From assembly GCA_032433765.1 (NCBI GenBank), contig JAVIAB010000159.1:248001-312000 (forward strand): DNA of 64,000 nucleotides, in the 5' to 3' direction. Numbering within the stretch: the first letter of the stretch is position 1; every line of letters begins with the position of its first letter. A model generated the notes under the pieces. It searched no databases. It was not told the origin of the DNA and saw only the letters and a program-made list of their open reading frames with translations. The translations under genes were made by a program, and so were the position numbers. Positions 16,201 through 30,536 of this stretch are shown one piece after another. This stretch comes from Megaustenia siamemsis. Taxonomy: Eukaryota; Mollusca; Gastropoda; Stylommatophora; Ariophantidae.

Positions 16201-19200
16201 CAAGAAACCAAATAGACTTGCACTTCTCTATAGAAAACAAAACAAGAAACCAAATAGACTTGCACTTCTCTATAGAAAACAAAACAAGAAACCAAATAGA
16301 CTTGCACTTCTCTATAGAAAACAAAACAAGAAACCAAATAGACTTGCACTTCTCTATAGAAAACAAAACAAGAAACCAAATAGACTTGCACTTCTCTATA
16401 GAAAACAAAACAAGAAACCAAATAGACTTGCACTTCTCTATAGAAAACAAAACAAGAAACCAAATAGACTTGCACTTCTCTATAGAAAACAAAACAAGAA
16501 ACCAAATAGACTTGCACTTCTCTATAGAAAACAAAACAAGAAACCAAATAGACTTGCACTTCTCTATAGAAAAACAAAACAAGAAACCAAATAGACTTGC
16601 ACTTCTCTATAGAAAACAAAACAAGAAACCAAATAGACTTGCACTTCTCTATAGAAAACAAAACAAGAAACCAAATAGACTTGTACTTCTCTATAGAAAA
16701 CAAAACAAGAAACCAAATAGACTTGCACTTCTCTATAGAAAACAAAACAAGAAACCAAATAGACTTGCACTTCTCTATAGAAAACAAAACAAGAAACCAA
16801 ATAGACTTGCACTTCTCTATAGAAAACAAAACAAGAAACCAAATAGACTTGCACTTCTCTATAGAAAACAAAACAAGAAACCAAATAGACTTGCACTTCT
16901 CTATAGAAAACAAAACAAGAAACCAAATAGACTTGCACTTCTCTATAGAAAACAAAACAAGAAACCAAATAGACTTGCACTTCTCTATAGAAAACAAAAC
17001 AAGAAACCAAAGAGACTTGCACTTCTCTATAGAAAACAAAACAAGAAACCAAATAGACTTGGTTTTGTTTTCTCTTGGTGACTTCTCTATAGAAAACAAC
17101 ACAAAAAACCAAATAGACTTGGACTTCTCTATAGAAAACAAAACAAGAAACCAAATAGACTTGCACTTCTCTATAGAAAACAAAACAAGAAACCAAATAG
17201 ACTTGCACTTCTCTATAGAAAACAAAACAAGAAACCAAATAGACTTGCACTTCTCTATAGAAAACAAAACAAGAAACCAAATAGACTTGCACTTCTCTAT
17301 AGAAAACAAAACAAGAAACCAAATAGACTTGCACTTCTCTATAGAAAACAAAACAAGAAACCAAATAGACTTGCACTTCTCTATAGAAAACAAAACAAGA
17401 AACCAAATAGACTTGCACTTCTCTATAGAAAACAAAACAAGAAACCAAATAGACTTGCACTTCTCTATAGAAAACAAAACAAAAACCAAATAGACTTGCA
17501 CTTCTCTATAGAAAACAAAACAAGAAACCAAATAGACTTGCACTTCTCTATAGAAAACAAAACAAGAAACCAAATAGACTTGCACTTCTCTATAGAAAAC
17601 AAAACAAGAAACCAAATAGACTTGCACTTCTCTATAGAAAACAAAACAAGAAACCAAATAGACTTGCACTTCTCTATAGAAAACAAAACAAGAAACCAAA
17701 TAGACTTGCACTTCTCTATAGAAAACAAAACAAGAAACAAAATAGACTTGCACTTCTCTATAGAAAACAAAACAAGAAACCAAAGAGACTTGCACTTCTC
17801 TATAGAAAACAAAACAAGAAACCAAATAGACTTGGTTTGTTTTCTCTTGGTGACTTCTCTATAGAAAAAACAAACACAGAAACCAAATAGACTTGCACTT
17901 CTCTATAGAAAACAAAACAAGAAACCAAATAGACTTGCACTTCTCTATAGAAAACAAAACAAGAAACCAAATAGACTTGCACTTCTCTATAGAAAACAAA
18001 ACAGAAACCAAATAGACTTGCACTTCTCTATAGAAAACAAAACAAGAAACCAAATAGACTTGCACTTCTCTATAGAAAACAAAACAAGAAACCAAATAGA
18101 CTTGCACTTCTCTATAGAAAACAAAACAAGAAACCAAATAGACTTGCACTTCTCTATAGAAAACAAAACAAGAAACCAAATAGACTTGCACTTCTCTATA
18201 GAAAACAAAACAAGAAACAAATAGACTTGCACTTCTCTATAGAAAACAAAACAAGAAACCAAATAGACTTGCACTTCTCTATAGAAAACAAAACAAAAAA
18301 CCAAATAGACTTGCACTTCTCTATAGAAAACAAAACAAGAAAACAAATAGACTTGCACTTCTCTATAGAAAACAAAACAAGAAACCAAATAGACTTGCAC
18401 TTCTCTATAGAAAACAAAACAAGAAACCAAATAGACTTGCACTTCTCTATAGAAAACAAAACAAGAAACCAAATAGACTTGCACTTCTCTATAGAAAACA
18501 AAACAAGAAACCAAATAGACTTGCACTTCTCTATAGAAAACAAACAAGAACCAAATAGACTTGGTTTGCACTTGGTGACTTCTCTATAGAAAACAAAACA
18601 AGAAACCAAATAGACTTGCACTTCTCTATAGAAAACAAAACAAGAACCAAATAGACTTGCACTTCTCTATAGAAAACAAAAAACAAAACAAATAGACTTG
18701 CACTTCTCTATAGAAAACAAAACAAGAAACCAAATAGACTTGCACTTCTCTATAGAAAACAAAACAAGAAACCAAATAGACTTGCACTTCTCTATAGAAA
18801 CAAAACAAGAAACAAATAGACTTGCACTTCTCTATAGAAAACAAAACAAGAAACCAAATAGACTTGCACTTCTCTATAGAAAACAAAACAAGAAACCAAA
18901 TAGACTTGCACTTCTCTATAGAAAACAAAACAAGAAACCAAATAGACTTGCACTTCTCTATAGAAAACAAAACAAGAAACCAAATAGACTTGCACTTCTC
19001 TATAGAAAACAAAACAAGAAACCAAATAGACTTGCACTTCTCTATAGAAAACAAAACAAGAAACAAATAGACTTGCACTTCTCTATAGAAAACAAACAAG
19101 AAACCAAATAGACTTGCACTTCTCTATAGAAAACAAAACAAGAAACCAAATAGACTTGCACTTCTCTATAGAAAACAAAACAAGAAACCAAATAGACTTG

Positions 19201-22200
19201 CACTTCTCTATAGAAAACAAAACAATTGGACTTCTCTATAGAAAACAAAACAAGAAACCAAATAGACTTGCACTTCTCTATAGAAAACAAAACAAGAAAC
19301 CAAAATAGACTTGCACTTCTCTATAGAAAACAAAACAAGAAACCAAATAGACTTGCACTTCTCTATAGAAAACAAAACAAAACACAAATAGACTTGCACT
19401 TCTCTATAGAAAACAAAACAAGAAACCAATAGACTTGCACTTCTCTATAGAAAACAAAACAAGAAACCAAATGACTTGCACTTCTCTATAGAAAACAAAA
19501 CAAGAAACCAAATAGACTTGCACTTCTCTATAGAAAACAAAACAAGAAACCAAATAGACTTGCACTTCTCTATAGAAAACAAAACAAGAAACCAAATAGA
19601 CTTGCACTTCTCCATAGAAACAAAACAAGAAACCAAATAGACTTGCACTTCTCTATAGAAAACAAAACAAGAAACCAAATAGACTTGCACTTCTCTATAG
19701 AAAACAAAACAAGAAACCAAATAGACTTGGACTTCTCTATAGAAAAACAAAACAAGAAACAAATAGACTTGCACTTTCTCTATAGAAAACAAAACAAGAA
19801 ACCAAATAGACTTGCACTTCTCTATAGAAAACAAAACAAGAAACCAAATAGACTTGCACTTCTCTATAGAAAACAAAACAAGAAACCAAATAGACTTGCA
19901 CTTCTCTATAGAAAACAACAAAAACCAAATAGACTTGGACTTCTCTATAGAAAACAAAACAAGAAACCAAATAGACTTGCACTTCTCTATAGAAAACAAA
20001 ACAAGAAACCAAATAGACTTGCACTTCTCTATAGAAAACAAAACAAGAACCAAATAGACTTGCACTTCTCTATAGAAAACAAAACAAGAAACCAAAGAGA
20101 CTTGCACTTCTCTATAGAAAACAAAACAAGAACCAAATAGACTTGGTTTTGTTTTCTCTTGGTGACTTCTCTATAGAAAACAAAACAGAACCAAATAGAC
20201 TTGCACTTCTCTATAGAAAACAAAACAAGAAACCAAATAGACTTGCACTTCTCTATAGAAAACAAAACAAGAAACCAAATAGACTTGCACTTCTCTATAG
20301 AAAACAAAACAAGAAACCAAATAGACTTGCACTTCTCTATAGAAAACAAAACAAGAAACCAAATAGACTTGCACTTCTCTATAGAAAACAAAACAAGAAC
20401 CAAATAGACTTGCCACTTCTCCATAGAAAACAAAACAAGAAACCAAATAGACTTGCACTCTCTAGAAAACAAAACAAGAAACCAAATAGACTTGCACTTC
20501 TCTATAGAAACAAAACAAGAAACCAAATAGACTTGCACTTCTCTATAGAAAACAAAACAAGAAACCAAATAGACTTGCACTTCTCTATAGAAAACAAAAC
20601 AAGAAACCAAATAGACTTGCACTTCTCTATAGAAAACAAACAAGAAACCAAATAGACTTGCACTTCTCTATAGAAAACAAAACAAGAAACCAAATAGACT
20701 TGCACTTCTCTATAGAAAACAAAACAAGAACCAAATAGACTTGGACTTCTCTATAGAAAACAAAACAAGAAACCAAATAGACTTGCACTTCTCTATAGAA
20801 AACAAACAAGAAACCAAATAGACTTGCACTTCTCTATAGAAAAACAAAACAAGAAAAAAATAGACTTGCACTTCTCTATAGAAAACAAAACAAGAAACCA
20901 AAGAGACTTGCACTTCTCTATAGAAAACAAAACAAGAAACCAAATAGACTTGTTTTTTGTTTCTCTTGTGACTTCTCTATAGAAAACAACACAAAAAACA
21001 AATAGACTTGGACTTCTCTATAGAAAACAAAACAAGAAACCAAATAGACTTGCACTTCTCTATAGAAAACAAAACAAGAAACCAAATAGACTTGCACTTC
21101 TCTATAGAAAACAAAACAAGAAACCAAATATAGACTTGCACTTCTCTATAGAAAACAAAACAAGAAACAAATAGACTTGCACTTCTCTATAGAAAACAAA
21201 ACAAGAAACCAAATAGACTTGCACTTCTCTATAGAAAACAAACAAGAAACCAATAGACTTGCACTTCTCCATAGAAAACAAAACAAGAAACCAAATAGAC
21301 TTGCACTTCTCTATAGAAAACAAAACAAGAAACCAAATAGACTTGCACTTCTCTATAGAAAAACAAAACAAGAAAACCAAATAGACTTGCACTTCTCTAT
21401 AGAAAACAAAACAAGAAACAAAATAGACTTGCACTTCTCTATAGAAAACAAAACAAGAAACCAAAGAGACTTGCACTTTCTCTATAGAAAACAAAACAAG
21501 AAAACCAATAGACTTGGTTTTGTTTTCTCTTGGTGACTTCTCTATAGAAAACAACACAAAAAACCAAATAGACTTGGACTTCTCTATAGAAAACAAAACA
21601 AGAAACCAAATAGACTTGCACTTCTCTATAGAAAACAAAACAAGAAACCAAATAGACTTGCACTTCTCTATAGAAAACAAAACAAGAAACCAAATAGACT
21701 TGCACTTCTCTATAGAAAACAAAACAAGAACCAAATAGACTTGCACTTCTCTATAGAAAACAAAACAAGAAAACCAAAAGACTTGCACTTCTCTATAGAA
21801 AACAAAACAAGAACCAAATAGACTTGCACTTCTCCATAGAAAACAAAACAAGAAACCAAATAGACTTGGACTTCTCTATAGAAAACAAAACAAGAAACCA
21901 AATAGACTTGCACTCTCTATAGAAAACAAAACAAGAAACCAAAGAGACTTGCACTTCTCTATAGAAAACAAAAACAAGAAACCAAATAGACTTGCACTTC
22001 TCTATAGAAAAACAAAACAAGAACCAAATAGACTTGCACTTCTCTATAGAAAACAAAACAAGAAACCAAATAGACTTGCACTTCTCTATAGAAAACAAAA
22101 CAAGAAACCAAATAGACTTGCACTTCTCTATAGAAAACAAAACAAGAAACCAAATAGACTTGCACTTCTCTATAGAAAACAAAACAAGAAACCAAATAGA

Positions 22201-22430
22201 CTTGCACTTCTCTATAGAAAACAAAACAAGAAACAAAATAGACTTGCACTTCTCTATAGAAAACAAAACAAGAAACCAAAGAGACTTGCACTTCTCTATA
22301 GAAAACAAAACAAAAACCAAATAGACTTGGTTTTGTTTTCTCTTGGTGACTTCTCTATAGAAAACAACACAAACAACCAAATAGACTTGGACTTCTCTAT
22401 AGAAAACAAAACAAGAAAACCAAATAGACT

Positions 22431-23183
22431 TGACCTCTCCAGATAATAACACAAGAAACCAAATAGACTTGGACTCTCTAGATGAAAACACAAGAAACCA
22501 AATAGACTGGACCTCTCTATAGAAATAACACAAGAAACCAATAAGATTTGGACCTCTCTAGATGGCAAACACAGAAACTAATAGATTTGGATCTCTCTAG
22601 ATGATAACACAACAAACCAAATAGACTTGGACCTCTCTAGATGAATAACACAAAAAGAAAATGGACTTGGACCTCTCTAGATGATAACACAAGAAACCAA
22701 ATAGATTTGGATCTCTCTAGATGATAACACAAAAAGAAATGGACTGGACCTCTCTAGATAGATAACACAAGAAACCAAATAGATTTGGACCTCTCTAGAT
22801 GGCAACACAAGAAACCAAATAGATTTGGACTTTCTGCAGATGACAACACAAGAAACCAAATAGACTTGGACCTCTCTATATGATAACACAAGATACCAAA
22901 TAGATTTGGACCTCTCCAGATGACAACACAAGAAAGAAATGGACTTGGACCTCTCCAGATGACAACACAAGAAATCAAATAGACTTAGACCTCTCCAGTG
23001 ACAACACAAGAAACCAAATAGATTTGGACTTCTGTAGATGACAGCACAAGATCCAAATAGACTTGGACCTTTCCAGATGACAACACAAGAAACCAAGCAG
23101 ACTTGGACCTCTCCAGATGGCATCAACAAAAACCAAATAGATTTGGACCTCTCAAGATGACAACACAAAAAACCAAATAGACT
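22431..23183 (+). repeat. 40-bp endonuclease-type block B2
   Basis: Second block of 40-bp units within the 42-bp array. It carries the same ordered variants as 521-1,240, including the final series with cagcacaag-atcc, accaagcagac, ggcatcaac and ctcaagatgacaac before returning to the 42-bp form. Single-base gains and losses are frequent. The shared order shows that B1 and B2 descend from one block copied as a segment. Confidence 0.88.
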
Positions 23184-26100
23184 TGGACTTCTCTATAGAA
23201 AACAAAACAAGAAACCAAATAGACTTGACTTCTCTATAGAAAACAACAAGAAACCAAATAGACTTGCACTTCTCTATAGAAAACAAAACAAGAAACCAAA
23301 TAGACTTGCACTTCTCTATAGAAAACAAAACAAGAAACCAAATAGACTTGCACTTCTCTATAGAAAACAAAACAAGAAACCAAATAGACTTGCACTTCTC
23401 TATAGAAAACAAAACAAGAAACCAAATAGACTTGCACTTCTCTATAGAAAACAAAACAAGAAACCAAATAGACTTGCACTTCTCTATAGAAAACAAAACA
23501 AGAAACCAAATAGACTTGCACTTCTCTATAGAAAACAAAACAAGAAACCAAATAGACTTGCACTTCTCTATAGAAAACAAAACAAGAAACCAAATAGACT
23601 TGCACTTCTCTATAGAAAACAAAACAAGAAACCAAATAGACTTGCACTTCTCTATAGAAAACAAAACAAGAAACCAAATAGACTTGCACTTCTCTATAGA
23701 AAACAAAACAAGAAACCAAAAGAGACTTGCACTTCTCTATAGAAAAACAAAACAAGAACCAATAGACTTGGTTTGTTTTCTCTTGGTGACTTCTCTATAG
23801 AAAACAACACAAAAAACCAAATAGTCTTCGACTTCTCTATAGAAAACAAAACAAGAAACCAAATAGACTTGCACTTCTCTATAGAAAACAAAACAAGAAA
23901 CCAAATAGACTTGCACTTCTCTATAGAAAAACAAAACAAGAAACCAAATAGACTTGCACTTCTCTATAGAAAACAAAACAAGAAACCAAATAGACTTGCA
24001 CTTCTCTATAGAAAACAAAACAAGAAACCAAATAGACTTGCACTTCTCCATAGAAAACAAAACAAGAAACCAAATAGACTTGCACTTCTCTATAGAAAAC
24101 AAAACAAGAAACCAAATAGACTTGCACTTCTCTATAGAAAACAAAACAAGAAACCAAATAGACTTGCACTTCTCTATAGAAAACAAAACAAGAAACCAAA
24201 TAGACTTGCACTTCTCTATAGAAAACAAAACAAGAAACAAAATAGACTTGTACTTCTCTATAGAAAACAAAACAAGAAACCAAATAGACTTGCACTTCTC
24301 TATAGAAACAAAACAAGAAACAAAATAGACTTGCACTTCTCTATAGAAAACAAAACAAGAAACCCAAGAGACTTGCACTTCTCTATAGAAAACAAAACAA
24401 GAAACCAAATAGACTTGGTTTTGTTTTCTCTGGGTGACTTCTCTATAGAAAACAACACAAAACCAAATAGACTTGGACTTCTCTATAGAAAACAAAACAA
24501 GAAACCAAATAGACTTGCACTTCTCTATAGAAAACAAAACAAGAAACCAAATAGACTTGCACTTCTCTATAGAAAACAAAACAAGAAACCAAATAGACTT
24601 GCACTTCTCTATAGAAAACAAAACAAGAAACCAAATAGACTTGCACTTCTCCATAGAAAACAAAACAAGAAACCAAATAGACTTGCACTTCTCCATAGAA
24701 AACAAAAACAAAACCAAATAGACTTGCACTTCTCTATAGAAAACAAAACAAGAAACCAAATAGACTTGGACTTCTCTATAGAAAACAAAACAAGAAACCA
24801 AATAGACTTGCACTTCTCTATAGAAAAAAAACAAGAAACCAAATAGACTTGCACTTCTCTATAGAAAACAAAACAAGAAACCAAATAGACTTGCACTTCT
24901 CTATAGAAAACAAAACAAGAAACCAAATAGACTTGCACTTCTCTATAGAAACAAAACAAAACCAAATAGACTTGGACTTCTATAGAAACAACAAAGAAAC
25001 CAAATAGACTTGCACTTCTCTATAGAAAACAAAACAAGAAACCAAATAGACTTGCACTTCTCTATAGAAAACAAAACAAGAAACCAAATAGACTTGCACT
25101 TCTCTATAGAAAACAAAACAAGAAACCAAAGAGACTTGCACTTCTCTATAGAAAACAAAACAAGAAACCAAATAGACTTGGTTTTGTTTTCTCTTGGTGA
25201 CTTCTCTATAGAAAACAACACAAAAAACCAAATAGACTTGGACTTCTCTATAGAAAACAAAACAAGAAACCAAATAGACTTGCACTTCTCTATAGAAAAC
25301 AAAACAAGAAACCAAATAGACTTGCACTTCTCTATAGAAAACAAAACAAGAAACCAAATAGACTTGCACTTCTCTATAGAAAACAAAACAAGAAACAAAA
25401 TAGACTTGCACTTCTCTATAGAAAACAAAACAAGAAACCAAATAGACTTGCACTTCTCTATAGAAAAACAACAAGAAACCAAATAGACTTGCACTTCTCT
25501 ATAGAAAACAAAACAAGAAACCAAATAGACTTGCACTTCTCTATAGAAAACAAAACAAGAAACCAAATAGACTTGGACTTCTCTATAGAAAACAAAACAA
25601 GAACCAAATAGACTTGCACTTCTCTATAGAAAACAAAACAAGAAACAAAATAGACTTGCACTTCTCTATAGAAAACAAAACAAGAAACCAAATAGACTTG
25701 CACTTCTCTATAGAAAACAAAACAAAGAAAACAAAATAGACTTGCACTTCTCTATAGAAAACAAAACAAGAAACCAAATAGACTTGCACTTCTCTATAGA
25801 AAACAAAACAAGAAACCAAATAGACTTGCACTTCTCTATAGAAAACAAACAAGAAACCAAAAGACTTGCACTTCTCTATAGAAAACAAAACAAGAAACCA
25901 AATAGACTTGCACTTCTCTATAGAAAACAAAACAAGAAACCAAATAGACTTGCACTTCTCTATAGAAAACAAAACAAGAAACAAAATAGACTTGCACTTC
26001 TCTATAGAAAACAAAACAAGAAACCAAAGAGACTTGCACTTCTCTATAGAAAACAAAACAAGAAACCAAATAGACTTGGTTTGTTTTCTCTTGGTGACTT

Positions 26101-26985
26101 CTCTATAGAAAACAACACAAAAAACCAAATAGACTTGGACTTCTCTATAGAAAACAAAACAAGAAACCAAATAGACTTGCACTTCTCTATAGAAAACAAA
26201 ACAAGAAACCAAATAGACTTGCACTTCTCTATAGAAAACAAAACAAGAAACCAAATAGACTTGCACTTCTCTATAGAAAACAAAACAAGAAACAAATAGA
26301 CTTGCACTTCTCTATAGAAAACAAAACAAGAAACCAAATAGACTTGCACTTCTCTATAGAAAACAAAACAAAAACCAAATAGACTTGCACTTCTCCATAG
26401 AAAACAAAACAAGAACCAATAGACTTGGACTTCTCTATAGAAAACAAAACAAGAAACAAAATAGACTTGCACTTCTCTATAGAAAACAAAACAAGAAACC
26501 AAATAGACTTGCACTTCTCTATAGAAAACAAAACAAGAAACCAAATAGACTTGCACTTCTCTATAGAAAACAAAACAAGAAACCAAATAGACTTGCACTT
26601 CTCTATAGAATACAAAACAAGAAACCAAATAGACTTGCATTCTCTATAGAAAACAAAACAAGAAACCAAATAGACTTGCACTTCTCTATAGAAAACAAAA
26701 CAAGAAACCAAATAGACTTGCACTTCTCTATAGAAAACAAAACAAGAAACCAAATAGACTTGCACTTCTCTATAGAAAACAAACAAGAACAAAATAGACT
26801 TGCACTTCTCTATAGAAAACAAAACAAGAAACCAAAGAGACTTGCACTTCTCTATAGAAACAAAACAAGAAACCAAATAGACTTGGTTTTGTTTTCTCTT
26901 GTGACTTCTCTATAGAAAACAACACAAACAACCAAATAGACTTGGACTTCTCTATAGAAAACAAAACAAGAAACCAAATAGACTT

Positions 26986-27581
26986 AGCACCTCTCCAGAT
27001 AATAACACAAGAAACCAAATAGACTTGGACCTCTCTAGATGATAACAACAAGAAACCAAATAGACGTGGACCTCTCTAGATGATAACACAAGAAACCAAT
27101 AAGATTTGCACCTCTCTAGATGCAAACACAAGAAACTAAATAGACTTGCATCTCTCTAGATGATAACACAAGAAACCAAATAGACTTGCACCTCTCTATG
27201 ATAACACAAGAAGAAAATGGACTTGCACCTCTCTAGATGTAACACAAGAAACCAAATAGATTTGGATCTCTCTAGATGATAACCACAAGAAAGAAAATGG
27301 ACTTGGACCTCTCTAGATGATAAACACAAGAAACCAAATAGATTTGCTCTCTCTAGATGATAACACAAGAAAGAAAATAGACTTGGACCTCTCCAGATGA
27401 CAACACAAGAAACCAAATAGATTTGGACTTCTCTAGATGACAGCACAAGAATCCAAATAGACTTGGACCTTTCAGATGACAACACAAGAAACCAAGCAGA
27501 CTTGGACCTCTCCAGATGGCATCACAAAAACCAAATAGATTTGGACCTCTCAAGATGACAACACAAAAAACCAAATAGACT
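26986..27581 (+). repeat. 40-bp endonuclease-type block B3 (shortened)
   Basis: Third copy of the 40-bp block, shorter than B1 (about 596 against 720 bp). It ends in the same variant series (cagcacaagaatcc, aagcagac, ggcatcac, ctcaagatgac). Several internal units present in B1 are missing, which suggests an internal deletion by unequal exchange. Confidence 0.85.
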
Positions 27582-29895
27582 TGGACTTCTCTATAGAAAA
27601 CAAAACAAGAAACCAAATAGACTTGGACTTCTCTATAGAAAAACAAAACAAGAAACCAAATAGACTTGCACTTCTCTATAGAAAACAAAACAAGAACAAA
27701 TAGACTTGCACTTCTCTATAGAAAACAAAACAAGAAACCAAATAGACTTGCACTTCTCTATAGAAAACAAAACAAGAAACCAAATAGACTTGCACTTCTC
27801 TATAGAAAACAAAACAAGAAACCAAATAGACTTGCACTTCTCTATAGAAAACAAAACAAGAAACCAAATAGACTTGCACTTCTCTATAGAAACAAAACAA
27901 GAAACCAAATAGACTTGCACTTCTCTATAGAAAACAAAACAAGAAACCAAATAGACTTGCACTTCTCTATAGAAAACAAAACAAGAAACCAAATAGACTT
28001 GCACTTCTCTATAGAAAACAAAACAAGAAACAAAATAGACTTGCACTTCTCTATAGAAAACAAAACAAGAAACAAAAGAGACTTGCACTTCTCTATAGAA
28101 AACAAAACAAGAAACCAAATAGACTTGCACTTCTCTATAGAAAACAAAACAAGAAACCAAAATAGACTTGCACTTCTCTATAGAAAACAAAACAAGAAAC
28201 CAAAAAGACTTGCACTTCTCTATAGAAAACAAACAAAAAACAAAATAGACTTGCACTTCTCTATAGAAAAACAAAACAAGAAACCAAATAGACTTGCACT
28301 TCTCTATAGAAAACAAAACAAGAAACCAAATAGACTTGGTTTTTATAGTTTTCTCAAGGTGACTTCTCTATAGAAAACAACACAAAAAACCAAATAGACT
28401 TCGACTTCTCTATAGAAAACAAAACAAGAAACCAAATAGACTTGCACTTCTCTATAGAAAACAAAACAAGAAACCAAATAGACTTGCACTTCTCTATAGA
28501 AAACAAAACAAGAAACAAAATAGACTTGCACTTCTCTATAGAAAACAAACAAGAAACCAAATAGACTTGCACTTCTCTATAGAAAACAAACAAGAAACAA
28601 AATAGACTTGCCTTCTCTATAGAAAACAAAACAAGAAACCAAAGAGACTTGCACTTCTCTATAGAAAACAAAACAAGAAACCAAATAGACTTGTTTTGTT
28701 TTCCTCTTGGTGACTTCTCTATAGAAAACACACAAAAACCAAATAGACTTGGACTTCTCTATAGAAAACAAAACAAGAAACCAAATAGACTTGCACTTCT
28801 CTATAGAAAACAAAACAAGAACCCAAATAGACTTGCACTTCTCTATAGAAAACAAAACAAGAAACCAAATAGACTTGCACTTCTCTATAGAAAACAAAAC
28901 AAGAAACCAAAAGACTTGCACTTCTCTATAGAAAACAAAAACAAGAAACCAAATAGACTTGCACTTCTCCATAGAAAACAAAACAAGAAACCAAATAGAC
29001 TTGCACTTCTCTATAGAAAACAAAACAAGAAACAAAATAGACTTGCACTTCTCTATAGAAAACAAACAAGAAACCAAATAGACTTGCACTTCTCTATAGA
29101 AAACAAAACAAGAAACCAAATAGACTTGCACTTCTCTATAGAAAACAAAACAAGAAACAAATAGACTTGCACTTCTCTATAGAAAACAAAACAAGAAACC
29201 AAATAGACTTGCACTTCTCTATAGAAAACAAACAAGAAAACCAAATAGACTTGCACTTCTCTATAGAAAACAAAACAAGAAACAAATAGACTTGGACTTC
29301 TCTATAGAAAACAAAACAAGAAACCAAATAGACTTGCACTTCTCTATAGAAAACAAAACAAGAAACCAAATAGACTTGGACTTCTCTATAGAAAACAAAA
29401 CAAGAAACCAAATAGACTTGCACTTCTCTATAGAAAACAAAACAAGAAACCAAATAGACTTGCACTTCTCTATAGAAAACAAAACAAGAAACCAAATAGA
29501 CTTGCACTTCTCTATAGAAAACAAAACAAGAAACCAAATAGACTTGCAATTCTCTATAGAAAACAAAACAAGAAACCAAATAGACTTGCACTTCTCTATA
29601 GAAAACAAAACAAGAAACCAATAGACTTGCACTTCTCTATAGAAAACAAAACAAGAAACCAAATAGACTTGCACTTCTCTATAGAAAAACAAACAAGAAA
29701 CAAATAGACTTGCACTTCTCTATAGAAAACAAAACAAGAAACCAAAGAGACTTGCACTTCTCTATAGAAAACAAAACAAGAAACCAATAGACTTGGTTTT
29801 GTTTTCTCTTGGTGACTTCTCTATAGAAAACAACACAAACAACCAAATAGACTTGGACTTCTCTATAGAAAAACAAAACAAGAAACCAATAGACT

Positions 29896-30536
29896 TAGAC
29901 TTCTCTATAGATAATAACACAAGAAACCAAATAGACTTGGACCTCTCTATGATAACACAAGAAACCAAATAGACTTGGCCTCTCTAGATGATACACAAGA
30001 AAACCAATAGACTTGGACCTCTCTAGATGGCAAACACAAGAAAACTAAATAGACTTGGATCTCTCTAGATGATAACACAAGAAACCAAATAGACTTGGAC
30101 CTCTCTAGATGATAACACAAGAAAGAAAATGGACTTGGACCTCTCTAGATGATAACACAAGAAACCAAATAGACTTGGATTCTCTATAGATGATAACACA
30201 AGAAAAAATGGACTTGGACCCTCTCTAGATGACAAACAAGAAACCAAATAGACTTGCACCTCTCTAGATGAAACACAAGAAACCAAATAGACTTGATTTT
30301 CTGCAGATGACAACACAAGAAACCAAATAGACTTGGACCTCTCTATATGATAACACAAGATACCAAATAGATTTGGACCTCTCCAGATGACAGCACAAGA
30401 ATCCAAATAGACTGGACCTTTCCAGATGACACACAAGAAACCAAGCAGACTTGGACCTCTCCAGATGGCATCACAAAAAAACAAAATAGACTTGGACCTC
30501 TCTAGATGACAAACACAAAAAAACCAAATAGATTTG
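29896..30536 (+). repeat. 40-bp endonuclease-type block B4 (shortened)
   Basis: Fourth copy of the 40-bp block, about 640 bp, with the same terminal variant order and many one-base indels. The first unit is a hybrid of the two unit types (ttctctatagataataacac), so the junction itself records exchange between the 42-bp and 40-bp forms. Confidence 0.85.
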
